From NCBI RefSeq assembly GCF_000424185.1, contig NZ_AUJK01000009.1, forward strand, positions 44,097 to 108,096: 64,000 nt of DNA, in the 5' to 3' direction. This document shows positions 23,092 through 32,138 of this stretch, piece by piece. This DNA comes from Prevotella sp. AGR2160 (GTDB lineage Bacteria > Bacteroidota > Bacteroidia > Bacteroidales > Bacteroidaceae). The position numbers were made by a program, and so were the translations under genes. How positions within the stretch are numbered: position 1 is the stretch's first letter; each line of letters opens with the position of its first letter. The notes beneath the pieces are model-generated. The model ran no database searches. It saw only the letters and a list, made by a program, of their open reading frames with translations, and was not told the origin of the DNA.

Positions 23092-26000
23092 TTATCTGCT
23101 CATCATCTCTACTTGTTGGGCAAGGCGCTTGGCAGGATCCTGCATGAACAGCCAGTAGGCCACGGGCATAACAATGAGGATGAAGAACATCGTGATGATC
23201 GTACCCCAGAAGACGACGGCAGCCATCGGCATCCACAGACTGCTGCCACCGAGGAGCATCGGGATGACACCCGTGGAGGCGCAGGCTGAGGTGAGGAAGA
23301 TCGGGCGCATACGCCGTTTGGCAGCCACGAGAATGCTGTCCTTCAGACTCAGTCCGGCGGTATAGAGCTCCTGGGCGTAGTCGAAGAGGATGATACCGTT
23401 GCGTACGAGGACACCCATGAGGGATACGAAGCCGAGGATACACGTCAGACTGACGTCGATGCCCGAGAGGAGGATGCCGAAGGCGGCACCACAGATGCAC
23501 AGGCTCAGACTGGCGAGCATGATCAGCGACTCACGGACATCGCGGAAATGCCAGATGAGGACGAAGAAGATGATCGCGATGGAGATGAGGAGGGCATGGA
23601 TGATATTCGGGATCTGTTCGTTGTCCGTCTCATACTGTCCGCCGTAGGAGATATGGATATTTTCCGGGAGTTTGAGGCTCTTGACGATCTTCATGATGTC
23701 ACTCGTCTTCTGTTCAACATTGACACCGTCGTCGACCTCACTGATGACGGAGATGGTGCGCAGGCCGTTGCGGTGCACGATCTGTCCGTATTCCATCTTG
23801 TTGTCCACACGGGCGATCTCCCGCAATGGCACGTTCTTCATGCCTCCCCATACCGGGATCTGCTCATCGAGGAAGTCATTGAGGTTGGCACTGTTGCTCT
23901 TGTCAGTCTTCAGCACCGTTTTCACGCCATAGTCACCATCCCAGGCTGTACTCACGGGGATGCCGTCACTATAACGCATGCCGAGGACCATCTCCACGTC
24001 GAGATTCGTCAGGCCGAGACGGCTGGCGGCATCCTCGTTGACATGGACGCGCGTCGTGGCCAGCGGCTCGCGGAAGTCGGTACGAACGAGCTCGAGGCCC
24101 TTTGTACGGCGCAGCGTGTCCTCGATAGTCCGTGCGGCAGTGTTGATATCTTCCAGGCTCGAGCCGGTGATCCGTACCTCAATGGGGTTCTCCTCTTTAC
24201 TATAAGAGAGGTGCTTGATCTTCACAATGCCTTCGGGGAAATAGTTCGTGTATTTCTTCTTGTATTCCTTCACGAGATCCTCCGTCGCATCGATGCTCTT
24301 CGTGTTGACGATGAACTGGCAGAAGTTTTCGCCCGGGATCTGTGGCGCGTAGGTCGTCTGGAAACGTGGTGACGACATGCCGTGGAACGAGGCCACGGAG
24401 ATGACACGGGGATCACGGCGCATCATGTGCTCCAGGGAGTCGGCGACCTCATTGGTATGCTCTACGGTGGAGCCCGTAGGCATGAAGATCTCCACGGCGA
24501 ACTGGTCACGCTGGGCAATCGGCATGAGTTTCTGCGGCAGACGGGTGAAGACGAGAATACCTACAAGAACGCCGGCAAGGCCGATGCTGATGGTGATCTT
24601 CTGATGACGGAAGCACCAGTCGATGGCCTTATCATAGGTCTTCTGCATGATGTCGAGGAGGTTGAAGGCTTTCTTGCCGTTGCGGGTCACGCCCGTCTCG
24701 ATCGGCTTACGGATACAGAAGTACATCAGGATCGGCAGGAGCGTCTGGGCAATGATCATACTCACGAATAGGACGATGGTGATGGCCCATGGGAACATCT
24801 TCAGGAAGTCATGCATGACACCCGTCATCGTCACGAGGAAGGGGAAGAAGGTGATGGAGATGCAGAGGGTAGCGGAGAAAATACTCTTCAGGAAGTGTTT
24901 CGTCGCTTCCACGGCACTGTTCCAGCGCGTCATCCCCGCCGCAAGGTCGTTGACATAGCCGTCGATGATGACGATGGAGTCGTCGACAATCATACCGAGG
25001 GTCATGATGAGGGCAGCCAGCGTCACCGTGTTCAGTTCGAGGTCGAAGATATAGAACAGGCCGAGGGAGATGAAGATCGTCACGGGCATCGTTGCTGCGG
25101 CGACCATGGCGACCTGTCGTGGCATGATGAGGACGACGACGAGGAGGACGGTGACGATGGCGATGAGGAGCTCACGGAGAAAGTCGACGATGGAGTCGTC
25201 GACGACCTGTTTCTGGTCCGTAATCTTGCTGACCTTCACATCTGCCGGCAGCTCAGCCTTGACATGATCGAGTTTCTTGTTGACGGCAGAGCCCATCTTC
25301 GAGACATCCATCCCCTCCTTGTTGCTCACGGAGAGAAGGAGGGCCTTCGTGCCGTTGACGGTGACATACTGTGTGAGTTCGGGGAACTCGAGCTTCACCG
25401 TCGCGACATCTTTCAGTCTGACGATATGTCCTTTGGGATCACTGTATACGATGGTATTCTCAATATCATAGATACTGTTGAGGTTATGGTCTACATAGAC
25501 GGGACTCTTAAACTCCGGTGTCTTCAGTCGTCCGCCCGTCGTCGTAAAGCCTTTTCCGGCGAGCTTCTGCGCGATATTGAAGATATTCACGCCATAGTGG
25601 GCGAGTCTCTCGGTGTTGACATAGACGGAGATCTGCTCCTGGTTCATACCTACCATACTCATCTTTCCTACACTCGGGATGAGGCGCAGGGAGTCACGAA
25701 GGGCACACATATAATTGTAGAGTTCATGATAGGTCTTGTCCTTACTCTCCATGGAGATCAGTTCCGAACTGACATCGCCGAAATCATCCTGGACTTTCAC
25801 GGCAAGGACACCCTGGGGGAGAGAGGTGGCTTTGAAGTCCTGTACACCATGTTTGAATTTCGACCAGAACTCATCCTTATTCTCAAGGTTCTCGTTGAGC
25901 TCAACCATGATGATAGCCATACCGTCACGGGAGTAGGAGACGGTCTTTTCCTTTGATACCTCTTTATAGGTGAAGATATAGTTCTCCAGTGGTTTCGTCA

Positions 26001-26205
26001 CCTCTTCCTCTACTTCTTTAGAGGTGGCACCGGGATAGACGGCGGCGACGAGACCCTCACGGACGGTATAGTCGGGGAACTCATTCTTGTTGATATTCAC
26101 AAGGCCCCAGATACCGAGGCATACAAGGATACAGACGAGGAGGATGACGAGCTGACGGTAGTACAGGCAGATCTCCTGAAAACTTTTCTTTTTCTTTCTC
26201 ATCAC
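23092..26205 (-). CDS. RND efflux transporter, inner-membrane pump (AcrB-like)
   Basis: Proton-driven HAE1-like RND pump, 1037 residues, the usual length. One membrane helix near 17-37, a large porter loop, helices 2-6 with the proton-relay segment TLGMIVDDSIVIIDG (Asp-Asp near 405), a second porter loop and a second membrane half (VSLMGVLVRNGIILFDYA near 935). It lies 6 bp after the periplasmic adaptor gene, so they form one operon. No TolC-type outer-membrane gene is adjacent, so the pair must use an outer channel encoded elsewhere. Substrates unknown. Confidence 0.93.
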   Translation of the reverse strand: MMRKKKKSFQEICLYYRQLVILLVCILVCLGIWGLVNINKNEFPDYTVREGLVAAVYPGATSKEVEEEVTKPLENYIFTYKEVSKEKTVSYSRDGMAIIMVELNENLENKDEFWSKFKHGVQDFKATSLPQGVLAVKVQDDFGDVSSELISMESKDKTYHELYNYMCALRDSLRLIPSVGKMSMVGMNQEQISVYVNTERLAHYGVNIFNIAQKLAGKGFTTTGGRLKTPEFKSPVYVDHNLNSIYDIENTIVYSDPKGHIVRLKDVATVKLEFPELTQYVTVNGTKALLLSVSNKEGMDVSKMGSAVNKKLDHVKAELPADVKVSKITDQKQVVDDSIVDFLRELLIAIVTVLLVVVLIMPRQVAMVAAATMPVTIFISLGLFYIFDLELNTVTLAALIMTLGMIVDDSIVIIDGYVNDLAAGMTRWNSAVEATKHFLKSIFSATLCISITFFPFLVTMTGVMHDFLKMFPWAITIVLFVSMIIAQTLLPILMYFCIRKPIETGVTRNGKKAFNLLDIMQKTYDKAIDWCFRHQKITISIGLAGVLVGILVFTRLPQKLMPIAQRDQFAVEIFMPTGSTVEHTNEVADSLEHMMRRDPRVISVASFHGMSSPRFQTTYAPQIPGENFCQFIVNTKSIDATEDLVKEYKKKYTNYFPEGIVKIKHLSYSKEENPIEVRITGSSLEDINTAARTIEDTLRRTKGLELVRTDFREPLATTRVHVNEDAASRLGLTNLDVEMVLGMRYSDGIPVSTAWDGDYGVKTVLKTDKSNSANLNDFLDEQIPVWGGMKNVPLREIARVDNKMEYGQIVHRNGLRTISVISEVDDGVNVEQKTSDIMKIVKSLKLPENIHISYGGQYETDNEQIPNIIHALLISIAIIFFVLIWHFRDVRESLIMLASLSLCICGAAFGILLSGIDVSLTCILGFVSLMGVLVRNGIILFDYAQELYTAGLSLKDSILVAAKRRMRPIFLTSACASTGVIPMLLGGSSLWMPMAAVVFWGTIITMFFILIVMPVAYWLFMQDPAKRLAQQVEMMSR

Positions 26206-26211
26206 AGCCTC

Positions 26212-27282
26212 CTATTTGATGATCTCACAACGGGTTCCCTCGCTGACTTTTTGCTGACCGTCGACAATCAATTGGTCGCCGGCCATGAGGCCGCCGTTGA
26301 CACGGACACCCTGGGAAGTGTCACCGACATAATTGATATAGCGTTTCGTAGCGCGTCCGTTGTTGACGACCCATACAAACATGCGGTTGTCGGGGTTAAG
26401 CTGGATAACGGTGGCGGGGACGAAGACACTTGTCTGACCACGTTGAAATCGGGTGAAGACATTACAGATCATGCCCGGCAGGAGATGATGGCCGGGATTA
26501 TTGACAAGGAGCTTCACGTCATAGGTACGGCTCAGCGGATCGGCGCTGACGCCGCGCTCAATGACCTTGCCGTAATAGACGGCATTGCCGAGGGCCTCAC
26601 AGCTGATCATCATCGTCTCTCCTTGACGGATCTTTGAAATTTCATCCTCCGGAACACTGATATTGACTTTCACACGGTCGATATGTACGAGTTTGACAAC
26701 CATCTCTCCGGCTACGACATTCTGACCCTCATCGGCAGAGCGACGGGAGATATAACCGGAGAAGGGGGCGACGAGACGGGTGTCACGGCTGTCCTTTGCC
26801 GAGATTTGTTCGAGGGCGGCAGCAGAGTGCCAAGCCTCACGGGCTGCGGCGAGGGCTGTCTGGGCAGCGACCCATTTGGCATCGCTGATGACACCACCGG
26901 CATGAAGTTTCTGGGAACGTTTATAGGTATCTAAGGCTTGGAGATAGGCGGCATGGGCCTGCGCCGTCACTGCGGCATTGGAATTTTGCAGACTGTTCTG
27001 GTTACTGCCGTCGAGCGTCGCCAACAGTTGACCTTTACTGACGGTGGAGCCCTCGTCGACGAGGAGAGTGCGGATGGTACCGGCGGTGGCGAAGCTCAGG
27101 GAGCTGCCGCTCTCTTCTTCCACAGTGCCGGAGTAGCCTTGTTCACCGTTGACCTGTTCGGCGCCAACGGTCATCACTTTTACGCGTACGGCCTCTTGTT
27201 GTTCTTCCTTTTTCGCGCCTCCACAAGCGGTGAGGAATAGCAGAAGGCTCAGTAGTCCCAATCTGCTGAATGTCATCTTCAT
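26212..27282 (-). CDS. RND periplasmic adaptor (membrane-fusion) lipoprotein
   Basis: Links the RND pump to the outer channel. 356 residues with a lipobox LLFLTACGG (Cys20). The barrel-sandwich domain surrounds a helical hairpin: SFATAGTIRTLLVDEGSTV near 65-83 and DTRLVAPFSGYISRRSADEG near 165-185, followed by the beta-barrel (INISVPEDEISKI region near 210) and a membrane-proximal domain. First gene of the operon with the pump; a TATTTTTGC promoter element lies 24 nt upstream. Confidence 0.92.
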   Translation of the reverse strand: MKMTFSRLGLLSLLLFLTACGGAKKEEQQEAVRVKVMTVGAEQVNGEQGYSGTVEEESGSSLSFATAGTIRTLLVDEGSTVSKGQLLATLDGSNQNSLQNSNAAVTAQAHAAYLQALDTYKRSQKLHAGGVISDAKWVAAQTALAAAREAWHSAAALEQISAKDSRDTRLVAPFSGYISRRSADEGQNVVAGEMVVKLVHIDRVKVNISVPEDEISKIRQGETMMISCEALGNAVYYGKVIERGVSADPLSRTYDVKLLVNNPGHHLLPGMICNVFTRFQRGQTSVFVPATVIQLNPDNRMFVWVVNNGRATKRYINYVGDTSQGVRVNGGLMAGDQLIVDGQQKVSEGTRCEIIK

Positions 27283-27305
27283 CTTCCTTTAAGTCTTTGT
27301 TTTTT

Positions 27306-27314
27306 GCAAAAATA
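27306..27314 (-). promoter_or_regulatory. -7 element of the RND efflux operon
   Basis: TATTTTTGC on the minus strand, 24 nt before the adaptor ATG. Confidence 0.55.
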
Positions 27315-27365
27315 AGCATTTTTCCCGAGGAAGAGGAGGAATTAAGAGAGATTAACGGGGAAAGA

Positions 27366-27432
27366 TTAGCTCGCAATAGATTTCTATAGGCTCGCAATAG
27401 ATCTATAGAGAGCTATAGGATCTATTGCGAGC
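27366..27432. repeat. Inverted AGCTCGCAATAGAT repeat
   Basis: Three copies of the word GCTCGCAATAGAT or its complement. The last two form a perfect-armed 43 nt hairpin (27390-27432: GCTCGCAATAGAT ... ATCTATTGCGAGC with an inner CTATAG pair). It lies between the lipoprotein gene and the efflux operon; a related fragment is at 28514-28550. Confidence 0.75.
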
Positions 27433-27444
27433 TAAGAGAGGGGA

Positions 27445-28494
27445 TTACTTCGCGTAGTAGATAGTGATGGTCTGAACGCGGAGCTGGACGCCGCCACCAC
27501 TGGTGATACTGGGATCACTGTTGGTATAGACGGCCTGCTTGCCGTTGAAGGTCACTGTTGCGGCAGCATTGCCGACATATTCGGTGCCGTTGTATTTATC
27601 GCAAGTCAAGACAATCTTGGCGATGTTCTTGACGCCTTCGAAGGTGATGGTGTTGTTCAGATAGACACGGACACCCTTGGATGCCGTATAGAACTTTGGT
27701 CCATTCTTCTGACCATTGGCATCAAAGGTGACCTTCGTACCATCGGAGAGCGTGAAGGTAGTTACTGCGGCACCATTCTTCAAGCCTTGCTCATTGAAAT
27801 CGATGGTAGCCGTCTCTGTTCCGGCCGTAGCGGAGGAGTTGAGCGTCACTGTGGTACCATCGATAGAAACGGCGCTGGACGTCGGCGTATCCGGCGTGGT
27901 GCTGGCTGTTCCCGGGGTGATGGTGAAGTTCTGAAGCTCCCATGTTGTGGAGTTGTCAGAGCCACAGGTGAACTTGAAGGCGATATAGACCTCCTTGTTG
28001 ATGAACTCAGCAGGGATCTGGATGGGGCTGGCGGCATAGAACGTCCAGTCCTGCGTAGCACTCTCGACGGGCTTATAGTCGAGTTTCGTCCAGTTGGTGG
28101 AGTCGGTGCTGATATACAGTTCGTGGTTGTTGATATCCGTGGCGTTCTTGACATAACGGATAACGTTGTCGAAGGAGATGTAGGCGGCATTCTCCGATGT
28201 CGTCAGGTTGATCTTCGGAGAGACGAGCCAGGTCTCCGTGGCTGTCGTCGTCTTGGAGGAACTCTCATAGCCCGTAGCCTTGGCATAGGAGTTTCCGAGG
28301 CTCCAGGGCGTACCGGCCTTCGTGACGACGGTCCAGTCTTTCAGGTTCGTGTCACTGTAGGGGAGGGCGTTGCCGGCCGTCGGCGTATTGGGGTTCGTAT
28401 TCGGCTGGTCGTACGGCATAGGTACGTCATCACAACTGGTGAAGGTCAGGGCCGTCATGGCCAGAACCATCAGGGTATAGAATAACTTTTTCAT
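27445..28494 (-). CDS. Surface lipoprotein with adhesin-like jelly-roll domain
   Basis: A 349-residue lipoprotein: lipobox LTFTSCDD (Cys21), then a Pro/Asn/Thr-rich spacer (NTNPNTPTAGN). Residues about 45-195 look like a choice-of-anchor-J/cleaved-adhesin type beta domain (LKDWTVVTKAG, ETWLVSPKINL, ITPGTASTT), and 210-349 a second beta domain (VTFDANGQKNGPKFYTASKGVRVY). Third gene of a TonB receptor-DUF5689 lipoprotein-this gene series on the minus strand, so it may display or bind the ligand of that receptor at the cell surface. Function unknown. Confidence 0.7.
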   Translation of the reverse strand: MKKLFYTLMVLAMTALTFTSCDDVPMPYDQPNTNPNTPTAGNALPYSDTNLKDWTVVTKAGTPWSLGNSYAKATGYESSSKTTTATETWLVSPKINLTTSENAAYISFDNVIRYVKNATDINNHELYISTDSTNWTKLDYKPVESATQDWTFYAASPIQIPAEFINKEVYIAFKFTCGSDNSTTWELQNFTITPGTASTTPDTPTSSAVSIDGTTVTLNSSATAGTETATIDFNEQGLKNGAAVTTFTLSDGTKVTFDANGQKNGPKFYTASKGVRVYLNNTITFEGVKNIAKIVLTCDKYNGTEYVGNAAATVTFNGKQAVYTNSDPSITSGGGVQLRVQTITIYYAK

Positions 28495-28513
28495 ATTTCG
28501 TTTCGTTTTTTTA

Positions 28514-28550
28514 TAGCGCGCGATAGATTTCTATAGCTCGCAATTGACAT
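28514..28550. repeat. Fragment of the CTCGCAAT/CGATAGAT repeat
   Basis: GCGCGCGATAGATTTCTATA then GCTCGCAATTG, similar to the left part of the repeat at 27366, between the two lipoprotein genes. Confidence 0.5.
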
Positions 28551-28573
28551 TATATTGATAATGAGGAGGCTGA

Positions 28574-29416
28574 TTATTTGATGATGTCGTCGCGTGTGCG
28601 GGCGAGGATCTGCCAGGTGGAGCGGTAGACGGTGAAGATGCCCGTGGCGCTCGTCGTGCCCTGGGGGACGAGATCAGCGGCGAACTTCGCGTAGGTGCTC
28701 GTGCGCAGGACGAGCTTGCTGGAGCTGATGCCCTTGAAGGCGCGGTTGACACTGTTGCCGGCATCCTTCTCGCTCTCCGGGGCAATCGTCGTCTTGCCGT
28801 CGCCATTGGTATAGGTGACATTCTCCACCTTCATCAGCTTGCCCTCGTTCTGCCAGATATAGTCGGCGTCAGAAGCCTTGCTGACATCGAAGGTCGTCAT
28901 GAGGCTCTCGGCCTTGGAGGCGTCGGGGCTGCCGATATTCTTATGGCAGGCGGCCCACTGATAGCGGTCCATGCTGCCGATGCCCAAAGCGCCGGTCTTG
29001 GCGTTGGCGTACTCACCGCCGATCTGCGCCTGAGCGCCGTAGCCACCGATATAGAGGCCCTTGAGGTTGATGAGTACTTCCTGGCCCACGGGAATCTCAC
29101 CATAGAGGCCACCTTTGGCGACATTGATGAGGATAGCGCCGCTGGCATCCTGGATAGCGAATTTCTGATAGATATTTCCGCCCTGGTCGTTGCCCGTGAC
29201 GATGCCTTTGATCTGTACGTCCTGCGTGATGAGGGTATAGGAGCTGCCCTGGATCACCGATTTATATTGATCCTTCAGGTCCTGGATGTTCACCACATTC
29301 GTCTCCTGGATATCGGCTGTAGCGGGCGTCGTGTTGGGATCATCCCAGTCCTTATCCATACAGGAGGCGAAGAGGACCATCGTCAGGGCGAAGAGGATAG
29401 TTGATAATTTCTTCAT
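28574..29416 (-). CDS. DUF5689-type lipoprotein with OB-like fold
   Basis: A 280-residue lipoprotein (lipobox LFASCMDK, Cys19). The region VNIQDLKDQYKSVIQGSSYT ... DVQIKGIVTGNDQGGNIYQKFAIQDASGAILI (about 42-100) is the DUF5689 signature as I know it, a fold related to OB domains found with secreted nucleases. It lies 20 bp behind the TonB receptor gene. Together with the divergent endonuclease/phosphatase-family gene it suggests a locus for taking up nucleic acids or phosphoesters; this is inference. Confidence 0.75.
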   Translation of the reverse strand: MKKLSTILFALTMVLFASCMDKDWDDPNTTPATADIQETNVVNIQDLKDQYKSVIQGSSYTLITQDVQIKGIVTGNDQGGNIYQKFAIQDASGAILINVAKGGLYGEIPVGQEVLINLKGLYIGGYGAQAQIGGEYANAKTGALGIGSMDRYQWAACHKNIGSPDASKAESLMTTFDVSKASDADYIWQNEGKLMKVENVTYTNGDGKTTIAPESEKDAGNSVNRAFKGISSSKLVLRTSTYAKFAADLVPQGTTSATGIFTVYRSTWQILARTRDDIIK

Positions 29417-29435
29417 TTTCTTGAGATTTTAATTG

Positions 29436-31991
29436 TTAGAAGCGATAGGAAACCTGGAACATCCCGTTGGTGCCGAAGGCATAGTATTTCTTTGGATTTT
29501 TCTGGAAGTTATATACACGGGTGTTGTTCAACTGTCCTTCTGAGTTGACGGTATAGGAGCTGCGGCTCTGCTCATAGCCACCGGTGACGATATGCTGGTT
29601 GTTGAGGATATTCGTGACCATGAGGTTGAAGTTCAGCTGGCCGTGCTTCAGACGGATACTCTTGCCGATGCTGCCGTCGATCATCCAGCCGCCGTGGCCT
29701 TTGGCCTGGTCGGGGACCTCGTAGTTGCCACTGTTGTCGACGAGACCTGCCGTCGTCATTGAACTGCCGTAGCGCAGACAGGGGGAGTAGGAGAGATAGA
29801 TACGGTCGTACCAGTTGGCGTTGAGGTCAATGAACCAGCCGCCCTGATGGAAGCTCAGTCCGAGACTTGTCGCTGTCAGCGGTGTACCGCTCTCGCGCAT
29901 ACCTTTATTATATACTGTCTCACGGGTATAGGTAGCCTTCGTGGAACTCATATAGACGACATCGGCGTTGTTCGTGTATTTAGCGTCGGAGATTGTCCCG
30001 AGGGCCTTGAAGTCGAGGAAGCTGGTGAGTTTCACGTTCATGCCGGCCTCTACGCCGTAGTAACTCTTCTTAATGCCCGTCATGGACACGTAGGTGAAGG
30101 AGTTGACATCGTCGAAATAGAAGTTCTGCCATTCTGTGCCGTGGTTCGTATTGCTGTAGTATGCGTTGACATTGGCATGGATCCAGGAGTTCTGATACTG
30201 GTAGCCGAGTTCCGAGGAGAAGATACGCTCGCTTTGGAGGTTGCCGACGAAATCGTTGTTCATCTCCGGGGATACGAAAGCCGTAGAGGCATCAGGTGCG
30301 CGATGCTCATAGCCAACGCCGAGGGTGAATACCTGTCCGTGGCCGAGGTCGATGTTGGCACCGAACTTCATACCACCCGTGAGGAACTTCGCCAGACCGC
30401 TGTGGCCGTAGCTGTTGTCGGCGAACATACCGTTGCGCATATAACCTTTACGGCGCATGTCGTCGTAGTTGAGTTTACCAGCGAGGAAATAGTGGACGTT
30501 TCCGAAATCCTCGGTATAGTTGGCCCAGAGGGTACCCTTGCGCACCTCGATCTGGTAGTCGTAGCCGAACTTGTCACCCTCACCGACGACACCGTTGCGG
30601 TTGTTGAGATCGTACTGTACGCGGTCGTCGCCAATGCCATAGGTACCAAGGGCATACGTGTTGATATTATGATAGGTGGCGGCACCGAGAAGATCCTCCA
30701 TCGTCTGATAGTGGCGTCCGCGGTTCTGTCCGAGGATGAGGCCGCCGACGAGGGTCTGCTTGGCGCTGAGCTGTGCCTTCAGTGTCGAGGCGAGGCTGAA
30801 GACGAGGGCGTTGTTATGCTTGGCCTGTACGTAGTAGAGGGCGTCGCGGCTGTTGATCTCCGAGCCCGTACTGCTGTTGTTGGCGCGGTTGGCAGCATAG
30901 AGAGCGTCCCAGTTGATCTGTCGGTTCTGCTTCGAGGCCTGCCACCAGTTGACCGAGCGCTGCCACTCCGAGAGGGCGAAGTCGGTATTGCGCACATCAC
31001 TGCCCCAGACATTGAAATAGCTGCTTGGCAGGTTCTTCCAGTAGTCCGGCTGCGGGTTCTCAGCATTGCTGTAGTTGAGTTTCGTACTCTTGTACATGCC
31101 GTACTTTCCGAAGGCGGAGGTGGTGAGTTTCAGCTTGTCGCTGATGTCCCAGTCCCAGGTGAGGATGGCAGAGGGCGAGAAGTCGTTGACGACGCGGCTG
31201 TTGCGCTTCTTGCCATTCTGATAGCCCCAGTAAGGATTGTAGTAATAATCATTGGCGAGCCAGTAGGTCTCGTCGGTGGCAGCACCCTGTGAGGAGCGTT
31301 CCGTAGGATTGCCCCATGTAGTGAAGCTCAGGGAGTGGCCGTTGTTCCATTTCTTCTGCACGCCGAGGAAATAGGAGAGGGCGTTGTAGAATGTCCCCTC
31401 GACATATCCGCGGTTGGCCCAGCGGTAGGTGAGGCCGCCGGCGAAGGCCCAGCCTTTGGCGTTGAAGCCGGAGGCATAGGTGTACATGCCACGAAGGGTG
31501 TAGTTACGGTTGGCGGCACCGAGGGAGAGGTAGTTGCCGGCGCCCATGCTTCCGGCGCGGAAGTCGTAGTTGTTACTGCCGGCCATAGCAGGAACAGCGA
31601 AGGCATTGCTCTCAAAGGGGAGGGCGTAGTCGACACTGCGCGTGTAGCGGTTCAGTCCTCCGACAGTGGAGAAGCGGAACTGTCCCGACTCCATGTCGTT
31701 CTGCGGGGCGCCGTTGATAAACACCTCGTTGTACTTCTGGTTGAAGGCGCGGTAGCGGAACCGGGTGGGCGAGAAGAGGTAGCCCACCTCAGAGGCATAG
31801 ATGTTATTGTTGGAGTTGACGATGGTGACATTCTGACTCATGTCATCATCCTCGCCCAACTGTGCCTCAGTGAAGGTGAAGGCATTGTCGTCCATCTGTC
31901 CGGCTATCGTCTGTTCAGTCTTTGGCGTCTGCGCCAGGACGAGAGGACTATAACAAAGTGCCATCAGTGTAATTTTCGCTTTGTTATGCAT
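29436..31991 (-). CDS. TonB-dependent outer-membrane receptor
   Basis: Outer-membrane barrel of 851 residues, signal peptide MHNKAKITLMALCYSPLVLAQ. The plug region contains IYASEVGYLFSPTRFRYRAF and EVFINGAPQNDMESGQF, and the barrel ends ...GTNGMFQVSYRF with a terminal Phe. The receptor lacks the N-terminal carboxypeptidase-like domain of SusC proteins. It is the first gene of a three-gene minus-strand unit with two lipoproteins and is divergent from a secreted endonuclease/exonuclease/phosphatase-family gene. Transported compound unknown. Confidence 0.85.
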   Translation of the reverse strand: MHNKAKITLMALCYSPLVLAQTPKTEQTIAGQMDDNAFTFTEAQLGEDDDMSQNVTIVNSNNNIYASEVGYLFSPTRFRYRAFNQKYNEVFINGAPQNDMESGQFRFSTVGGLNRYTRSVDYALPFESNAFAVPAMAGSNNYDFRAGSMGAGNYLSLGAANRNYTLRGMYTYASGFNAKGWAFAGGLTYRWANRGYVEGTFYNALSYFLGVQKKWNNGHSLSFTTWGNPTERSSQGAATDETYWLANDYYYNPYWGYQNGKKRNSRVVNDFSPSAILTWDWDISDKLKLTTSAFGKYGMYKSTKLNYSNAENPQPDYWKNLPSSYFNVWGSDVRNTDFALSEWQRSVNWWQASKQNRQINWDALYAANRANNSSTGSEINSRDALYYVQAKHNNALVFSLASTLKAQLSAKQTLVGGLILGQNRGRHYQTMEDLLGAATYHNINTYALGTYGIGDDRVQYDLNNRNGVVGEGDKFGYDYQIEVRKGTLWANYTEDFGNVHYFLAGKLNYDDMRRKGYMRNGMFADNSYGHSGLAKFLTGGMKFGANIDLGHGQVFTLGVGYEHRAPDASTAFVSPEMNNDFVGNLQSERIFSSELGYQYQNSWIHANVNAYYSNTNHGTEWQNFYFDDVNSFTYVSMTGIKKSYYGVEAGMNVKLTSFLDFKALGTISDAKYTNNADVVYMSSTKATYTRETVYNKGMRESGTPLTATSLGLSFHQGGWFIDLNANWYDRIYLSYSPCLRYGSSMTTAGLVDNSGNYEVPDQAKGHGGWMIDGSIGKSIRLKHGQLNFNLMVTNILNNQHIVTGGYEQSRSSYTVNSEGQLNNTRVYNFQKNPKKYYAFGTNGMFQVSYRF

Positions 31992-32138
31992 ACATGTGTT
32001 AGTTTGAGTTATTAATTCTTATTTGCAAAGGAACAAATTTTTTTTTGATATTGGAAATTTTTCTCAATAAATTTTCAAGAAAGATGCAGTTGTTTCCGAA
32101 AAAATTCCGATATTTGCAGTAAAAATAAACAGAACACG

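Noticed and set aside
22982..23500. 172-codon minus-strand frame at the end of the RND pump gene
   Set aside because: Different frame of the same strand, His/Arg/Pro-rich shadow of the pump C-terminus.
29847..31292. 481-codon plus-strand frame over the TonB receptor
   Set aside because: Antisense shadow; the receptor on the minus strand has a signal peptide and terminal Phe strand.
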